From Metabacillus schmidteae (GTDB lineage: Bacteria; Bacillota; Bacilli; Bacillales; Bacillaceae): DNA of 64,000 bases. The stretch's first letter is position 1. Every line of letters starts with the position of its first letter. The position numbers were made by a program, and so were the translations under genes. Of the stretch, positions 17,901-26,414 are shown piece after piece. The stretch covers positions 2,360,001 to 2,424,000 of the forward strand of contig NZ_CAESCH010000001.1 of the NCBI RefSeq assembly GCF_903166545.1. The letters are read 5' to 3'. The notes beneath the pieces were generated by a model. That model saw only the letters and a list, made by a program, of their open reading frames with translations, did not search any database and had not been told where the DNA came from.

Positions 17901-18551
17901 CGTGTAAAGCTAATCAAGCTTGCAATTGATGAGTTAGGAACGGTAAACTTAGGAGCGATTGATGAATATGAACGTGTTTCTGAGCGTTTTACTTTCTTAT
18001 CAGAGCAACGAGATGATCTATTAGAAGCGAAAGACACGCTTTATCAAGTGATTGATGAAATGGATGACGAAATGAAGAAAAGGTTTGAACAAACATTCAA
18101 TGCGATACGATCACACTTCGAAACTGTATTCCAAGCACTTTTTGGCGGGGGGAGAGCTGAGCTCAAACTTACAGATCCTACTGATTTGTTAAACACAGGT
18201 GTCGAAATTGTTGCACAACCACCCGGTAAGAAACTACAAAATCTTGGATTACTGTCTGGTGGAGAACGTGCTTTAACAGCTATAGCCTTATTATTCTCCA
18301 TCCTGAAAGTCCGTCCTGTCCCGTTTTGTGTTTTGGATGAAGTAGAGGCAGCTCTCGATGAAGCCAATGTACATCGTTTTGCTCAATATTTAAAGAAGTT
18401 CAGTCATGAAACTCAGTTTATCGTTATTACACATCGTAAAGGTACTATGGAAGAGGCAGATGTATTATATGGGGTAACAATGCAAGAATCAGGAGTTTCA
18501 AAGCTTGTGTCCGTTAGATTAGAAGAGACTAAGGAATTAGTTCAATCTTAG
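14988..18551 (+). CDS. smc: Chromosome partition protein SMC
   Basis: ATPase of the condensin-like SMC-ScpAB complex, which extrudes DNA loops from the ParB-loaded origin. It has Walker A GPNGSGKSN (31-39), a long coiled coil (about 170-500), a hinge (about 510-670, ending near GGSMTGGA), a second coiled coil (about 675-1010), the ABC signature LSGGE (1089-1093) and Walker B with D1117-E1118 (VLDEVEAALDE). The length of 1187 equals the family norm. The ribosome binding site is AAGGGGGATCA. It is cotranscribed with ftsY, 20 bases downstream. Confidence 0.98.
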   Translation: MFLKRLDIVGFKSFAERVTVDFVKGVTAVVGPNGSGKSNITDGIRWVLGEQSAKSLRGAKMEDIIFAGSDSRKSLNVAEVTLTLDNEDHFLPIDYHEVSVTRRVYRSGESEFFINKQSCRLKDIVDLFMDSGLGKEAFSIISQGKVEEILSSKSEERRSIFEEAAGVLKYKSRKKKAEYKLAETQENLNRVNDILYELEGQVEPLKIQASIAKDYLEKKEELEQIEVALTVFEIEELHKKYENLSKSVEKNKDLEGKLSASMQKKEAAVEQMKDHVSALDDSIDELQQVLLLASEELEKLEGRKEVLKERKKNAHLNKAQLEKTIADLTSLTSQLRHEKSEQEMLLEAYTNELELIKKDLTEKQKLALSYDQNIEELIEELKSEYFELLNEQATARNEISYLNEQLNQQERKNERLLDSNKRYVVERSEIIEKKLKIEANYSLAEKQLTDQIKSFRDTSAKLENLKNSYQKKESALYQAYQLLQQTRSRKEVLESMQEDYAGFFQGVKEVLKAKDKLVGIHGAVAELITTEKDFETAIEIALSSSMQHVVVEDEVAARKAIQFLKQNSYGRATFLPLSVIKERSINQHDLNMIQNHPAFIGIATNLVKYEPQFKSIIANLLGTVIVTSDLKGANDIAKLMNYRYRLVTLQGDVVNPGGSMTGGAVKQKNNSLLSRQRELEQIVEKLSVMEEKTEELENDVKATKENIVKQEKQLEELRSKGENLRLEEQRIRSEIREIELNEKNVNDHLTIYDSEREAFATEKERIDRRKKELEDKLQEVSKNIVELDIKIEEMSVKKNTQQTSKDELQAELTELKVILAGKQQLYENQKEKVERIHADLNQAQQKHDEASEDYSLLSNEMTSSSSGEEKLEEAATKKLQDKNKTIELIASRRDERLQLQGKLEYEETELKEIKRQDKQLQDILKDEEVKLNRLDVELDNRLNHLREEYLLTFEGAKEKFTLDIEVDEARKRVKLIKLAIDELGTVNLGAIDEYERVSERFTFLSEQRDDLLEAKDTLYQVIDEMDDEMKKRFEQTFNAIRSHFETVFQALFGGGRAELKLTDPTDLLNTGVEIVAQPPGKKLQNLGLLSGGERALTAIALLFSILKVRPVPFCVLDEVEAALDEANVHRFAQYLKKFSHETQFIVITHRKGTMEEADVLYGVTMQESGVSKLVSVRLEETKELVQS

Positions 18552-18571
18552 CCGAAAGGATGACCAATAGA

Positions 18572-19570
18572 ATGAGTTTTTTTAAGAAATTAAAAGAAAA
18601 AATTACTCAACAAACTGATACTGTAACAGAAAAATTTAAAGAAGGATTAACAAAAACTAGAGATTCATTTGCTGGTAAAATGAATGATTTAGTGGCGAGA
18701 TACCGAAAAGTAGATGAAGATTTCTTCGAGGAACTTGAAGAGCTATTAATTAGCGCAGATGTTGGTGTCGCTACTGTAATGGATTTAATTGATGAATTAA
18801 AATTGGAAGTAAAACGACGCAATATTCAAGATACAAAGGAAGTTCAAGCAGTAATCTCAGAAAAACTTATTGAAATATATGAAGGTGACAGTAATGAGGA
18901 ACCTATTAACAAACTAAATCTTGAACATGGCAGACTAAATGTCATTTTATTTGTTGGAGTTAATGGTGTCGGGAAAACAACTACAATCGGCAAATTAGCC
19001 CATAAGTTAAAAAGTGAAGGTAACTCTGTTCTTTTGGCAGCTGGAGACACATTTAGAGCTGGGGCGATTGAACAACTGGAGGTTTGGGGAGAAAGAGTTG
19101 GAGTTGATGTGATCAAGCAATCAGAAGGCTCAGATCCTGCAGCAGTCATGTATGACGCTGTCCAAGCTGCAAAAGCAAGACAAGTTGATGTTTTATTATG
19201 TGATACAGCTGGACGCCTACAAAATAAAGTAAATCTTATGAAAGAACTTGAAAAGGTAAAACGGGTAATTGAACGTGAAATCCCAGGGGCACCACATGAA
19301 GTTTTACTTGTGCTTGATGCAACGACAGGTCAAAATGCGATGACACAAGCAAAGCAATTCTCACAAGCAACAGATGTCTCAGGAATTGTTCTAACGAAAT
19401 TGGATGGTACCGCGAAGGGTGGTATTGTGTTAGCCATTAAAGGTGAACTGGATATTCCGGTGAAGTTCGTTGGTTTAGGTGAAAAGATGGATGATTTACA
19501 AGAGTTTAGTACTGAGCAATATGTGTATAGTCTTTTCTCAGGTATTATTGAGGAGCAGGAGAAGGAATAA
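18572..19570 (+). CDS. ftsY: Signal recognition particle receptor FtsY
   Basis: GTPase receptor that docks SRP-ribosome complexes at the membrane. The start is ATG 18572 (MSFFKKLKEKITQQTD), 12 bases after AAAGG; the ATG at 18560 abuts that site. An amphipathic N-terminal helix is followed by the N domain, then the G domain with P-loop GVNGVGKT (129-136), DTAGR (211-215) and TKLDG (about 279-283). The short N-terminal part (no long acidic A domain) is typical of Bacillus. The length is 332. A terminator follows directly. Confidence 0.97.
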   Translation: MSFFKKLKEKITQQTDTVTEKFKEGLTKTRDSFAGKMNDLVARYRKVDEDFFEELEELLISADVGVATVMDLIDELKLEVKRRNIQDTKEVQAVISEKLIEIYEGDSNEEPINKLNLEHGRLNVILFVGVNGVGKTTTIGKLAHKLKSEGNSVLLAAGDTFRAGAIEQLEVWGERVGVDVIKQSEGSDPAAVMYDAVQAAKARQVDVLLCDTAGRLQNKVNLMKELEKVKRVIEREIPGAPHEVLLVLDATTGQNAMTQAKQFSQATDVSGIVLTKLDGTAKGGIVLAIKGELDIPVKFVGLGEKMDDLQEFSTEQYVYSLFSGIIEEQEKE

Positions 19571-19574
19571 TTTC

Positions 19575-19608
19575 AAAAAAGCTAACCTAATTTACGGTTA
19601 GCTTTTTT
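19575..19608 (+). terminator. Intrinsic terminator after ftsY
   Basis: AAAAAA-GCTAACC (19581-19587), loop of 8, GGTTAGC (19596-19602)-TTTTTT. It is a strong, symmetrical structure. Confidence 0.9.
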
Positions 19609-19636
19609 AATTTTCTCCTATATATCTTTATACTAC

Positions 19637-19665
19637 TTGACAAGAAAATACTTCGTATGTAGACT
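19637..19665 (+). promoter_or_regulatory. Sigma A promoter of ylxM-ffh
   Basis: -35 TTGACA (19637-19642), 17-bp spacer, -10 TAGACT (19660-19665). It lies directly downstream of the ftsY terminator and 44 bases before ylxM. Confidence 0.6.
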
Positions 19666-19709
19666 TATATGTTGTAAAGGTAATTCACTTAACAAAGGGG
19701 TGGAAAGGC

Positions 19710-20042
19710 ATGATGCTTGAAAAAACTACGAGGTTAACATATTTATTTGATTTTTATCAATCGCTGTTGACCCCTAAGCAGAAGAGCTATATGTCCTTAT
19801 ACTATCTGGATGATTACTCCCTTGGTGAAATTGCGGAAGAGTACAGTGTTAGTAGACAAGCTGTTTACGATAACATTAAGCGGACTGAAGCAATGTTGGA
19901 GCAATATGAGGAAAAACTTTTATTATTTCAAAAATTTCAAGAGCGCCAGAAGATCATGGCAAAGCTGAGTGAATTTTCTACTGAAATAGTAAATCGCGAT
20001 CAGTTTGATGTCTTGCTTCAAGAGCTTGAGAAATTAGATTAG
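19710..20042 (+). CDS. ylxM: SRP-associated helix-turn-helix protein YlxM
   Basis: A 110-residue protein of the UPF0122 family, [21 protein letters not shown]..., with a sigma-70 region 4-like helix-turn-helix (about 38-60, [22 protein letters not shown]) and a helical C-terminus. In streptococci YlxM binds the SRP RNA and Ffh and modulates SRP activity; here it likewise sits 12 bases before ffh. Good GGGGTGG ribosome binding site. The family assignment is secure; the role in Bacillaceae is inferred. Confidence 0.93.
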   Translation: MMLEKTTRLTYLFDFYQSLLTPKQKSYMSLYYLDDYSLGEIAEEYSVSRQAVYDNIKRTEAMLEQYEEKLLLFQKFQERQKIMAKLSEFSTEIVNRDQFDVLLQELEKLD

Positions 20043-20054
20043 GAGGCGGCATTT

Positions 20055-21398
20055 ATGGCTTTTGAAGGATTAGCCGACCGACTGCAGAATACCATGGCCA
20101 AAATTCGCGGCAAAGGAAAAGTAACCGAAGCAGATGTAAAGGAAATGATGCGTGAAGTACGCCTTGCCTTGTTGGAAGCTGACGTTAACTTTAAGGTCGT
20201 AAAGGATTTTATTAAGCGTGTTAGTGAGCGTGCTGTTGGCCAAGAAGTTATGAAAAGCTTAACTCCAGGCCAACAGGTCATCAAAGTTGTTAAAGATGAG
20301 CTAACAGAATTAATGGGCGGAGAGCAAAGTAAGATTGCGGTATCGAATCGACCACCGACAGTAATTATGATGGTTGGTTTACAAGGTGCAGGTAAAACGA
20401 CAACTACCGGTAAATTAGCGAATCTCTTAAGAAAGAAGCATAATAGAAGCCCATTGCTTGTCGCGGCCGATATTTATCGACCTGCAGCTATTAAACAGCT
20501 GCAAACATTAGGTAAACAGTTAGATATGCCTGTTTTTTCTTTGGGAGATCAAGTAAGCCCGGTTGAAATCGCAACTAAAGCACTAGAGCATGCAAAACAG
20601 GAACATCATGACTATGTGATTATTGATACAGCTGGTCGACTTCATATAGATGAAAATCTAATGGAAGAGCTTGAACAGGTAAAAGAAATCGCTAAACCTG
20701 ATGAAATTTTCCTTGTTGTAGACGCTATGACTGGACAAGATGCAGTAAATGTAGCCAAAAGCTTTAATGAACAGCTGGGTTTAACAGGTGTTGTTTTAAC
20801 AAAACTTGATGGTGATACACGCGGTGGAGCAGCATTATCTATTCGCTCTGTAACAAATACACCGATTAAGTTTGTTGGTTTAGGAGAAAAACTGGATGCA
20901 CTAGAAGCGTTTCATCCTGAACGAATGGCATCAAGAATTCTAGGAATGGGTGATGTGTTAACACTCATCGAGAAGGCTCAAACAAATGTTGATGCCGAAA
21001 AAGCAAAAGAACTAGAACAAAAAATGCGCACAGCATCTTTTACTTTTGATGATTTCCTTGAACAGCTTGGGCAGGTCCGTAATATGGGTCCATTAGAGGA
21101 TCTTATCGGCATGTTACCTGGTGCAAACAAGGTAAAGGGATTAAAAAATTTACAGGTTGATGAAAAGCAAATTAGTCATGTTGAAGCAATTATTAAATCC
21201 ATGACAAAGGCTGAAAAACTCAACCCGGAAATTATGAATGCTTCACGTAAAAAAAGAATTGCGAAAGGAAGCGGTACAACTGTTCAAGAAGTGAACCGTT
21301 TATTAAAGCAATTTGAAGATATGAAAAAAATGATGAAGCAAATGACAAGTATGACAAAAGGTAAGAAAAAAGGTGGATTTAAGTTTCCATTTATGTAA
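20055..21398 (+). CDS. ffh: Signal recognition particle protein Ffh
   Basis: The SRP GTPase that binds signal sequences of nascent membrane and secreted proteins. N domain at 1-95, P-loop GLQGAGKT (108-115), DTAGR and TKLDGD motifs in the G domain, and a methionine-rich M domain from about 296 to the end (the final part is MKKMMKQMTSMTKG). The length of 447 is normal. The ribosome binding site TTAGGAGG overlaps the ylxM stop. Confidence 0.98.
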   Translation: MAFEGLADRLQNTMAKIRGKGKVTEADVKEMMREVRLALLEADVNFKVVKDFIKRVSERAVGQEVMKSLTPGQQVIKVVKDELTELMGGEQSKIAVSNRPPTVIMMVGLQGAGKTTTTGKLANLLRKKHNRSPLLVAADIYRPAAIKQLQTLGKQLDMPVFSLGDQVSPVEIATKALEHAKQEHHDYVIIDTAGRLHIDENLMEELEQVKEIAKPDEIFLVVDAMTGQDAVNVAKSFNEQLGLTGVVLTKLDGDTRGGAALSIRSVTNTPIKFVGLGEKLDALEAFHPERMASRILGMGDVLTLIEKAQTNVDAEKAKELEQKMRTASFTFDDFLEQLGQVRNMGPLEDLIGMLPGANKVKGLKNLQVDEKQISHVEAIIKSMTKAEKLNPEIMNASRKKRIAKGSGTTVQEVNRLLKQFEDMKKMMKQMTSMTKGKKKGGFKFPFM

Positions 21399-21468
21399 GG
21401 AATAAACAGAGAAATTTATAGAAAATTAAACATTTTCTAGACAAAATGTAGTGATTTACAGTGTTTTT

Positions 21469-21529
21469 AAAGGTTTTTTAAAACTGACAAGAAAAAAACC
21501 TTTACATCATATAACTTATTTGATAATAT
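21469..21529 (+). promoter_or_regulatory. rpsP promoter with overlapping hairpin
   Basis: -35 TTTACA (21501-21506), 17 bp, -10 TAATAT (21524-21529) preceded by TGA (extended -10). An 11-bp inverted repeat AAAGGTTTTTT (21469-21479)/AAAAAACCTTT (21493-21503) ends inside the -35 box. It lacks a following T run, so it may be a weak ffh terminator or just an A/T-rich palindrome. Confidence 0.6.
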
Positions 21530-21567
21530 ACTATCTTGTTGAAACATTTTCGGAGGTGCTTTATAAA

Positions 21568-21840
21568 ATGGCAGTAAAAATTCGTTTAAAACGTATGGGA
21601 GCAAAAAAATCTCCTTTTTATCGTATTGTAGTAGCAGATTCACGTTCACCACGTGATGGACGTTTCATTGAAGTTGTAGGAACTTACAACCCAGTTGCTC
21701 AACCAGCTGAAGTGAAAATCAATGAAGAATTAGCTCTAAAATGGATGTCAAATGGTGCAAAACCATCTGATACAGTTCGTAACTTGTTCTCTAACGAAGG
21801 CATTATGGAAAAATTCCATAACGCTAAAAACAGCAAGTAA
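21568..21840 (+). CDS. rpsP: 30S ribosomal protein S16
   Basis: A 90-residue protein that starts [26 protein letters not shown] and matches S16 from end to end. The start ATG 21568 has CGGAGG 14 to 9 bases upstream; longer upstream frames run through the promoter. The TAA stop shares a base with the khpA ATG. First gene of the conserved rpsP-khpA-ylqD-rimM-trmD-rplS cluster. Confidence 0.98.
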   Translation: MAVKIRLKRMGAKKSPFYRIVVADSRSPRDGRFIEVVGTYNPVAQPAEVKINEELALKWMSNGAKPSDTVRNLFSNEGIMEKFHNAKNSK

Positions 21841-22082
21841 TGACTGTTGAGATGAAAGAGTTAATCGAAGCAATTGTGAAGCCGCTTGTTGATAAGCCGG
21901 ATCAGATTGAGATTACTGAACATGAAGAAGGGCATCAAATGATATACCGACTTTCTGTTCATAAGGATGATATCGGTAAAGTGATTGGTAAGCAAGGAAG
22001 GATCGCAAAAGCCATTCGAACTGTTGTTTATGCAGCGGGATCTAATTCATCTAAACGAATCCAACTAGAGATTAATGACTAA
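21840..22082 (+). CDS. khpA: KH-domain RNA-binding protein KhpA (YlqC)
   Basis: An 80-residue single type II KH domain with the GxxG loop in GKVIGKQG (46-53). KhpA pairs with KhpB (Jag) in other Gram-positives and influences cell elongation and sRNA function. The ATG overlaps the rpsP stop (TAATG) with no separate ribosome binding site, so its synthesis is tied to S16 translation. Confidence 0.95.
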   Translation: MTVEMKELIEAIVKPLVDKPDQIEITEHEEGHQMIYRLSVHKDDIGKVIGKQGRIAKAIRTVVYAAGSNSSKRIQLEIND

Positions 22083-22114
22083 AAAAGGGTGAGGAGGTTC
22101 CTCCCCCTTTTTTT
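22083..22114 (+). terminator. Intrinsic terminator after khpA
   Basis: AAAGGG (22084-22089) and GAGGA pair with TCCTC and CCCTTT (22105-22110) around one T-C mismatch, followed by TTTT. It would separate rpsP-khpA from the ylqD-rimM-trmD group. Confidence 0.85.
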
Positions 22115-22172
22115 GTACGTTAAGAAAAATAAATTAGCTGCATAGAACATTATTCGACTACGTGGCTAAATT

Positions 22173-22193
22173 AAAGTATTATGCGAAAACAGT
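22173..22193 (+). repeat. Solitary end-like sequence of the MITE family
   Basis: A 21-base stretch with the core TGCGAAAACAGT preceded by AAAGTATTA. It is nearly the reverse complement of the left end of the element at 26058-26281 (ACTGTTTTCGCAAATATTTT). No inverted partner is present in the khpA-ylqD gap. Confidence 0.45.
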
Positions 22194-22259
22194 ATATCTT
22201 AAAGTTGGTATGTGCTTACGTTTTAGTAGGTATTAAGCTTGTATAGGGGAGGAACAATA

Positions 22260-22640
22260 ATGAAGATACTCCACCGTGTGACTGTTAAGCAAATGATAAC
22301 AGCAACTAGTAAGCAATCATTAATAAAAGAATTTTCTTCGCGGAAAAAAATGATCGAACAGGAATGTGATCAACTCTATTTTGAATATAAAAAGGTGGAG
22401 AAAACAAGTAAGCAGCTTGCGACTCAATTCTTAAAAGAAATAGAAAAACGACGTGAAAAAATTAAGCTGGTTGATTTTCAACTAGAACAGGTACATACAT
22501 TGCCAATCGGAAGCGAAATAAAAGAAAAAGAAGTAGATGCAATACTAGATATAAACATCGGTGACAATTGGGATGAGCTAATGAAGGAGAAAAGCATTGT
22601 TATTAAAGATGGAATTGTGGATCAAATACGCCTGAGGTGA
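22260..22640 (+). CDS. ylqD: YlqD family protein
   Basis: A 126-residue protein, [25 protein letters not shown]..., with a long charged helical middle (about 20-80) likely to form a coiled coil and a C-terminal beta-rich part ([27 protein letters not shown]). It matches YlqD in place and size. Function unknown. The start is ATG 22260 behind GGGGAGG. The context among tRNA- and ribosome-modifying genes suggests a link to translation, but nothing in the sequence proves it. Confidence 0.88.
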   Translation: MKILHRVTVKQMITATSKQSLIKEFSSRKKMIEQECDQLYFEYKKVEKTSKQLATQFLKEIEKRREKIKLVDFQLEQVHTLPIGSEIKEKEVDAILDINIGDNWDELMKEKSIVIKDGIVDQIRLR

Positions 22641-22645
22641 TAAAT

Positions 22646-23167
22646 ATGGCTGAGAAATGGTTTAATGTAGGAAAAATTGTTAACACTCATGGAATTAGAG
22701 GAGAAGTACGAGTTATTTCAAAAACAGATTTTGCAGAAGAAAGATATGAACCTGGCAATGTATTATATATTTTCAAGGAAGGTTCAGCAGACCCGGTTGA
22801 AGTAGTTGTTGACACTCACCGTGTACATAAAAATTTTGACCTTTTAACTTTTGAAGGTATGCACTCCATTCAAGATGTCGAGCCATTTAAGGGTTCTTTG
22901 TTAAAAGTATCAGAATCGCAATTATCGGAGCTCGAAGAAGGAGAATATTACTTTCATGAAATAATAGGATGTAAGATGTATACAGACAGCGGAGAAGAAA
23001 TCGGAACAATACGTGAAATTCTCGCAACAGGAGCAAATGATGTTTGGGTTATTCAAAGAAAAGCAGGAAAAGACTTGCTTGTGCCATACATTGAAGAAAT
23101 TGTAAAAGAAATCAACATTGAAGAAAAAAAGATCATTATCACACCAATGGAAGGATTACTTGATTAA
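22646..23167 (+). CDS. rimM: Ribosome maturation factor RimM
   Basis: Assists 30S head assembly by binding S19. The start is ATG 22646 ([23 protein letters not shown]), 5 bases after GAGGTGA. An N-terminal RimM beta barrel (4-90) and a C-terminal PRC barrel (about 97-170, [22 protein letters not shown] ... DLLVPYI) are visible. 173 residues. Stop overlaps trmD by one base. Confidence 0.96.
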   Translation: MAEKWFNVGKIVNTHGIRGEVRVISKTDFAEERYEPGNVLYIFKEGSADPVEVVVDTHRVHKNFDLLTFEGMHSIQDVEPFKGSLLKVSESQLSELEEGEYYFHEIIGCKMYTDSGEEIGTIREILATGANDVWVIQRKAGKDLLVPYIEEIVKEINIEEKKIIITPMEGLLD

Positions 23168-23901
23168 TGAAAATTGATTTTTTAACGCTGTTTCCCGAAA
23201 TGTTTCATGGGGTATTAAATGAGTCAATTCTTAAAAAAGCTCAGGATAAAGAAGCCGTTACATTTAATGTAATGAATTTCCGCGAATATTCATCAAATAA
23301 ACATCAAAATGTTGATGATTATCCATACGGCGGGGGAGCTGGAATGGTACTAACTCCTCAACCAATTTTTGATGCTGTCGAAGATATTCGCAAACAGGGA
23401 GATACAGAGCCAAAGGTGATATTGGTTTGTCCTCAAGGTGAAAGGTTTACACAAGCAAAAGCAGAGGAATTAGCTAAAGAGGACCATCTTCTTTTTATTT
23501 GTGGTCACTACGAAGGATATGACGAAAGAATTAGGGAACATCTGGTAACAGATGAGATTTCGATAGGAGATTTTGTTTTAACAGGAGGAGAGCTTGCATC
23601 AATGGTGATAACAGATAGTGTTGTCAGGCTCCTTCCCGGTGTTCTGGGAAATGAGGACTCTCCTATTTTAGATTCCTACAGCTCTGGTTTACTAGAACAT
23701 CCACACTACACAAGACCAGCTGATTTTAGAGGCTTTAAAGTACCGGAAGTACTATTATCAGGTAATCACAAATTAATCGCTGAGTGGCGTGAGGAGCAAT
23801 CTTTAAGAAGAACCTTCGAGCGGCGTCCAGATTTATTAGAAAAATACCCTTTAACGGAAAAACAAAAAGCTATCATAAAAACGTTGCAAAATGAAAACTA
23901 G
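23167..23901 (+). CDS. trmD: tRNA (guanine-37-N1)-methyltransferase TrmD
   Basis: Methylates G37 next to the anticodon to prevent frameshifting. SPOUT-class knot residues are conserved: [11 protein letters not shown] (112-122) and [11 protein letters not shown] (132-142) form the S-adenosylmethionine pocket. [15 protein letters not shown] (48-62) is the G37 site. The length of 244 is normal. The start shares a base with the rimM stop. Confidence 0.97.
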   Translation: MKIDFLTLFPEMFHGVLNESILKKAQDKEAVTFNVMNFREYSSNKHQNVDDYPYGGGAGMVLTPQPIFDAVEDIRKQGDTEPKVILVCPQGERFTQAKAEELAKEDHLLFICGHYEGYDERIREHLVTDEISIGDFVLTGGELASMVITDSVVRLLPGVLGNEDSPILDSYSSGLLEHPHYTRPADFRGFKVPEVLLSGNHKLIAEWREEQSLRRTFERRPDLLEKYPLTEKQKAIIKTLQNEN

Positions 23902-23904
23902 CTA

Positions 23905-23933
23905 TTGCACCCAATGTCTTGATATGGTAAGAT
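23905..23933 (+). promoter_or_regulatory. Sigma A promoter of rplS
   Basis: -35 TTGCAC (23905-23910), 17 bp, -10 TAAGAT (23928-23933) with TGG before it (extended -10). The start of transcription would be near 23940. Confidence 0.65.
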
Positions 23934-23939
23934 AAATTT

Positions 23940-24377
<438 letters not shown>

Positions 24378-24435
24378 GACAGCTTAGTTTATACTAAGTC
24401 TCAAATATATGGGTCAGTTTCTGTCCGTATAGTTG

Positions 24436-24468
24436 AAAAGGAGCTTGTTGCTTAACAAGCTCCTTTTT
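24436..24468 (+). terminator. Intrinsic terminator after rplS
   Basis: 13-bp stem AAAGGAGCTTGTT (24437-24449)/AACAAGCTCCTTT (24454-24466), loop GCTT, and a T run. Confidence 0.9.
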
Positions 24469-24622
24469 CAATAATTTGGCGATCTGAGGATTTGTTAATT
24501 AAAACTACTGTTTCTATTCTATAAAATATTCTGTATTAATTGCTCCTTAGAAAACAGCCTATAATACACGTATACCAAAAAACAGACAGTGGATATAATG
24601 ATTGCTAGAAGCAGGTGAATAT

Positions 24623-25174
24623 ATGACAAAAAAGAAAAATGAATTTCTAGAGTGGATGAAAGCTTTAGCTATCGCTGTCATTTTAGCAGCAATCATAAGG
24701 TCTTTCTTTTTTGCACCGATTGTTGTTGATGGATATTCAATGATGCCAACTTTACATACACAAGATAGAATGATTGTGAATAAATTTTCATATAAAATTG
24801 ATGAACCTGAGCGATTTGATATCGTTGTTTTTCATGCAACTGTTGATAAAGATTATATTAAACGTGTGATTGGTTTACCAGGAGATCATGTGGAATATAA
24901 AAATGATACACTGTATATAAATGGCGAAAAGTATGAAGAGCCTTATCTTGATGAATATAAAAATGAACTAATTGACGGCCCTTTGACAGAGCCTTTTGAC
25001 CTAGAAGGCATTACAGGAAGATCAACGGTGCCCCAAGGACAACTATTTGTTATGGGGGATAATAGGCGTCAAAGTAAAGATAGTAGACATATTGGTACGA
25101 TACCAATAGAAGAGGTTATGGGAAAAACGAATCTAGTCTATTGGCCATTCTCAAATATTCGTATCGTAGAGTAA
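24623..25174 (+). CDS. lepB: Type I signal peptidase
   Basis: Cleaves signal peptides from exported proteins at the outer face of the membrane. The start is ATG 24623 (MTKKKNEFLEW), behind GCAGGTGA. One N-terminal transmembrane helix (about 12-32) is followed by catalytic S39 in GYSMMPT and K80 in DKDYIKRVIGLPGD; the box GDNRRQSKDSRHIG is near the C-terminus. This is the short, single-helix Gram-positive SipS type (183 residues). Placement between rplS and rbgA differs from B. subtilis sipS but is seen in other bacilli. Confidence 0.95.
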   Translation: MTKKKNEFLEWMKALAIAVILAAIIRSFFFAPIVVDGYSMMPTLHTQDRMIVNKFSYKIDEPERFDIVVFHATVDKDYIKRVIGLPGDHVEYKNDTLYINGEKYEEPYLDEYKNELIDGPLTEPFDLEGITGRSTVPQGQLFVMGDNRRQSKDSRHIGTIPIEEVMGKTNLVYWPFSNIRIVE

Positions 25175-25193
25175 GTAAAAAGCAGGTGATAGT

Positions 25194-26054
25194 ATGACAA
25201 TACAATGGTTTCCAGGACATATGGCTAAAGCGAGAAGACAAGTTACAGAAAAGCTAAAATTAATTGATATTGTCTTTGAGCTTGTTGATGCGCGAATTCC
25301 AATGTCATCGAGAAATCCGATGATTGATGACATTGTATCAACAAAGCCAAGAATTGTGTTATTGAATAAAGCTGATAAGGCGGACGACACAATAACTAAA
25401 CAGTGGATTGAATATTTCAAAGAACAAAATATTTCCGCAATAGCAATTGATGCTCAATCAGGAACAGGTTTAAAGCAAATTACATCTTTAGCAAAAATCC
25501 TCTTAAAAGAGAAATTTGACAAAATGGCTGCGAAAGGGGTTAAACCTCGTGCCATACGTGCTTTAATCATCGGTATTCCAAATGTTGGTAAATCAACATT
25601 GATTAACAGGCTTGCTAAGAAAAATATTGCAAAAACGGGAGACCGACCAGGCGTCACTACAGCGCAGCAATGGGTAAAGGTGGGCAATGAGCTTGAGCTA
25701 TTAGACACACCAGGTATTCTTTGGCCAAAATTTGAAGATCAGCTTGTAGGTCAAAAGCTTGCAACAACCGGTGCAATTAAAGATGCTATTTTGAACTTGC
25801 AAGACATAACCGTGTTTGCTTTAACATTTTTAAAAGAACATTATCCGAACAGATTAATTGAGCGTTTTAACTTAGAGGAACTGCCAGATGAAATTGTTCC
25901 GCTTTTTGATGAAATAGGGAAAAAGCGCGGGTGTATGATGTCTGGTGGATATATTGATTATGATAAAACGTCTGAGCTTATCTTAAGAGAAATTCGAGCA
26001 GATAAATTAGGCAGATTATCATTTGAAACACCAGGAGATTTTATTGATAATTAA
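25194..26054 (+). CDS. rbgA: Ribosome biogenesis GTPase RbgA (YlqF)
   Basis: Essential GTPase for a late step of 50S assembly. Circular permutation is evident: G4 NKAD (58-61) comes before G1 GIPNVGKS (127-134), G2 PGVTT (152-156) and G3 DTPG (171-174). An RNA-binding C-terminal domain follows. The length is 286 residues. It lies 19 bases after the signal peptidase gene with a GCAGGTGA ribosome binding site. Confidence 0.97.
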   Translation: MTIQWFPGHMAKARRQVTEKLKLIDIVFELVDARIPMSSRNPMIDDIVSTKPRIVLLNKADKADDTITKQWIEYFKEQNISAIAIDAQSGTGLKQITSLAKILLKEKFDKMAAKGVKPRAIRALIIGIPNVGKSTLINRLAKKNIAKTGDRPGVTTAQQWVKVGNELELLDTPGILWPKFEDQLVGQKLATTGAIKDAILNLQDITVFALTFLKEHYPNRLIERFNLEELPDEIVPLFDEIGKKRGCMMSGGYIDYDKTSELILREIRADKLGRLSFETPGDFIDN

Positions 26055-26057
26055 AGA

Positions 26058-26281
26058 CTGTTTTCGCAAATATTTTGGCTTTTAAAACACTATTTTAACT
26101 CTATAGTGGAATGGAGCGTAAGACACTCGACTCCTGCGGGAAGTGAGGAAAGGCTGAGACCCCGCAGGCGAAGCCGAGGAGGCTCAGCTTCCTCCCCGGC
26201 GCATGGAGTGACTGTATCGCAATGGAACGGCCTAGTTTTTAACCTTTATCTGCATCAAGAACAACAAAGTATGCGAAAACC
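26058..26281. repeat. MITE-like Bacillaceae intergenic repeat
   Basis: A 224-base non-coding element that is richer in GC in its middle than its surroundings. Its ends are inverted copies: left TGTTTTCGCAAATATTTTG, right CAAAGTATGCGAAAAC. The core (about 26105-26232) folds extensively: CCTGCGGG (26133-26140)/CCCGCAGG (26161-26168) and GAGGAA..GCTGAG (26145-26158)/CTCAGCTTCCTC (26183-26194). The core wording (GACTCCTGCGGG ... CCCCGCAGGCG ... GAGGAGGCTCA) is that of a repeat I know to be dispersed in many Bacillaceae genomes. No transposase is present. The 61-codon frame inside it is not considered a gene. Confidence 0.75.
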
Positions 26282-26300
26282 GCGTAATTAAAAAATAGTT

Positions 26301-26330
26301 GACTCGCCTAAACGCGGGTCTTTATTTATT
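26301..26330 (+). terminator. Possible intrinsic terminator before rnhB
   Basis: Stem GACTCGC (26301-26307)/GCGGGTC (26314-26320) with one G-T pair, then TTTATTTATT. It may serve the rbgA transcript after the repeat. Confidence 0.55.
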
Positions 26331-26414
26331 TTATCAAGTGCCGATATAATAGGTATATTATAATGAGTTGTACATATAAAAACAGACATATTGAAGAATT
26401 AGGGAGAAACACAA

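Noticed and set aside
19405..19416. T-box-like core TGGTACCGCG
   Set aside because: It lies inside the ftsY coding sequence and encodes the conserved DGTAKGG; there is no leader structure or terminator.
26106..26291. A 61-codon open frame inside the GC-richer repeat after rbgA
   Set aside because: It coincides with the folded repeat, is rich in Arg/Ser/Pro from GC-rich codons, has no ribosome binding site and no recognisable family.
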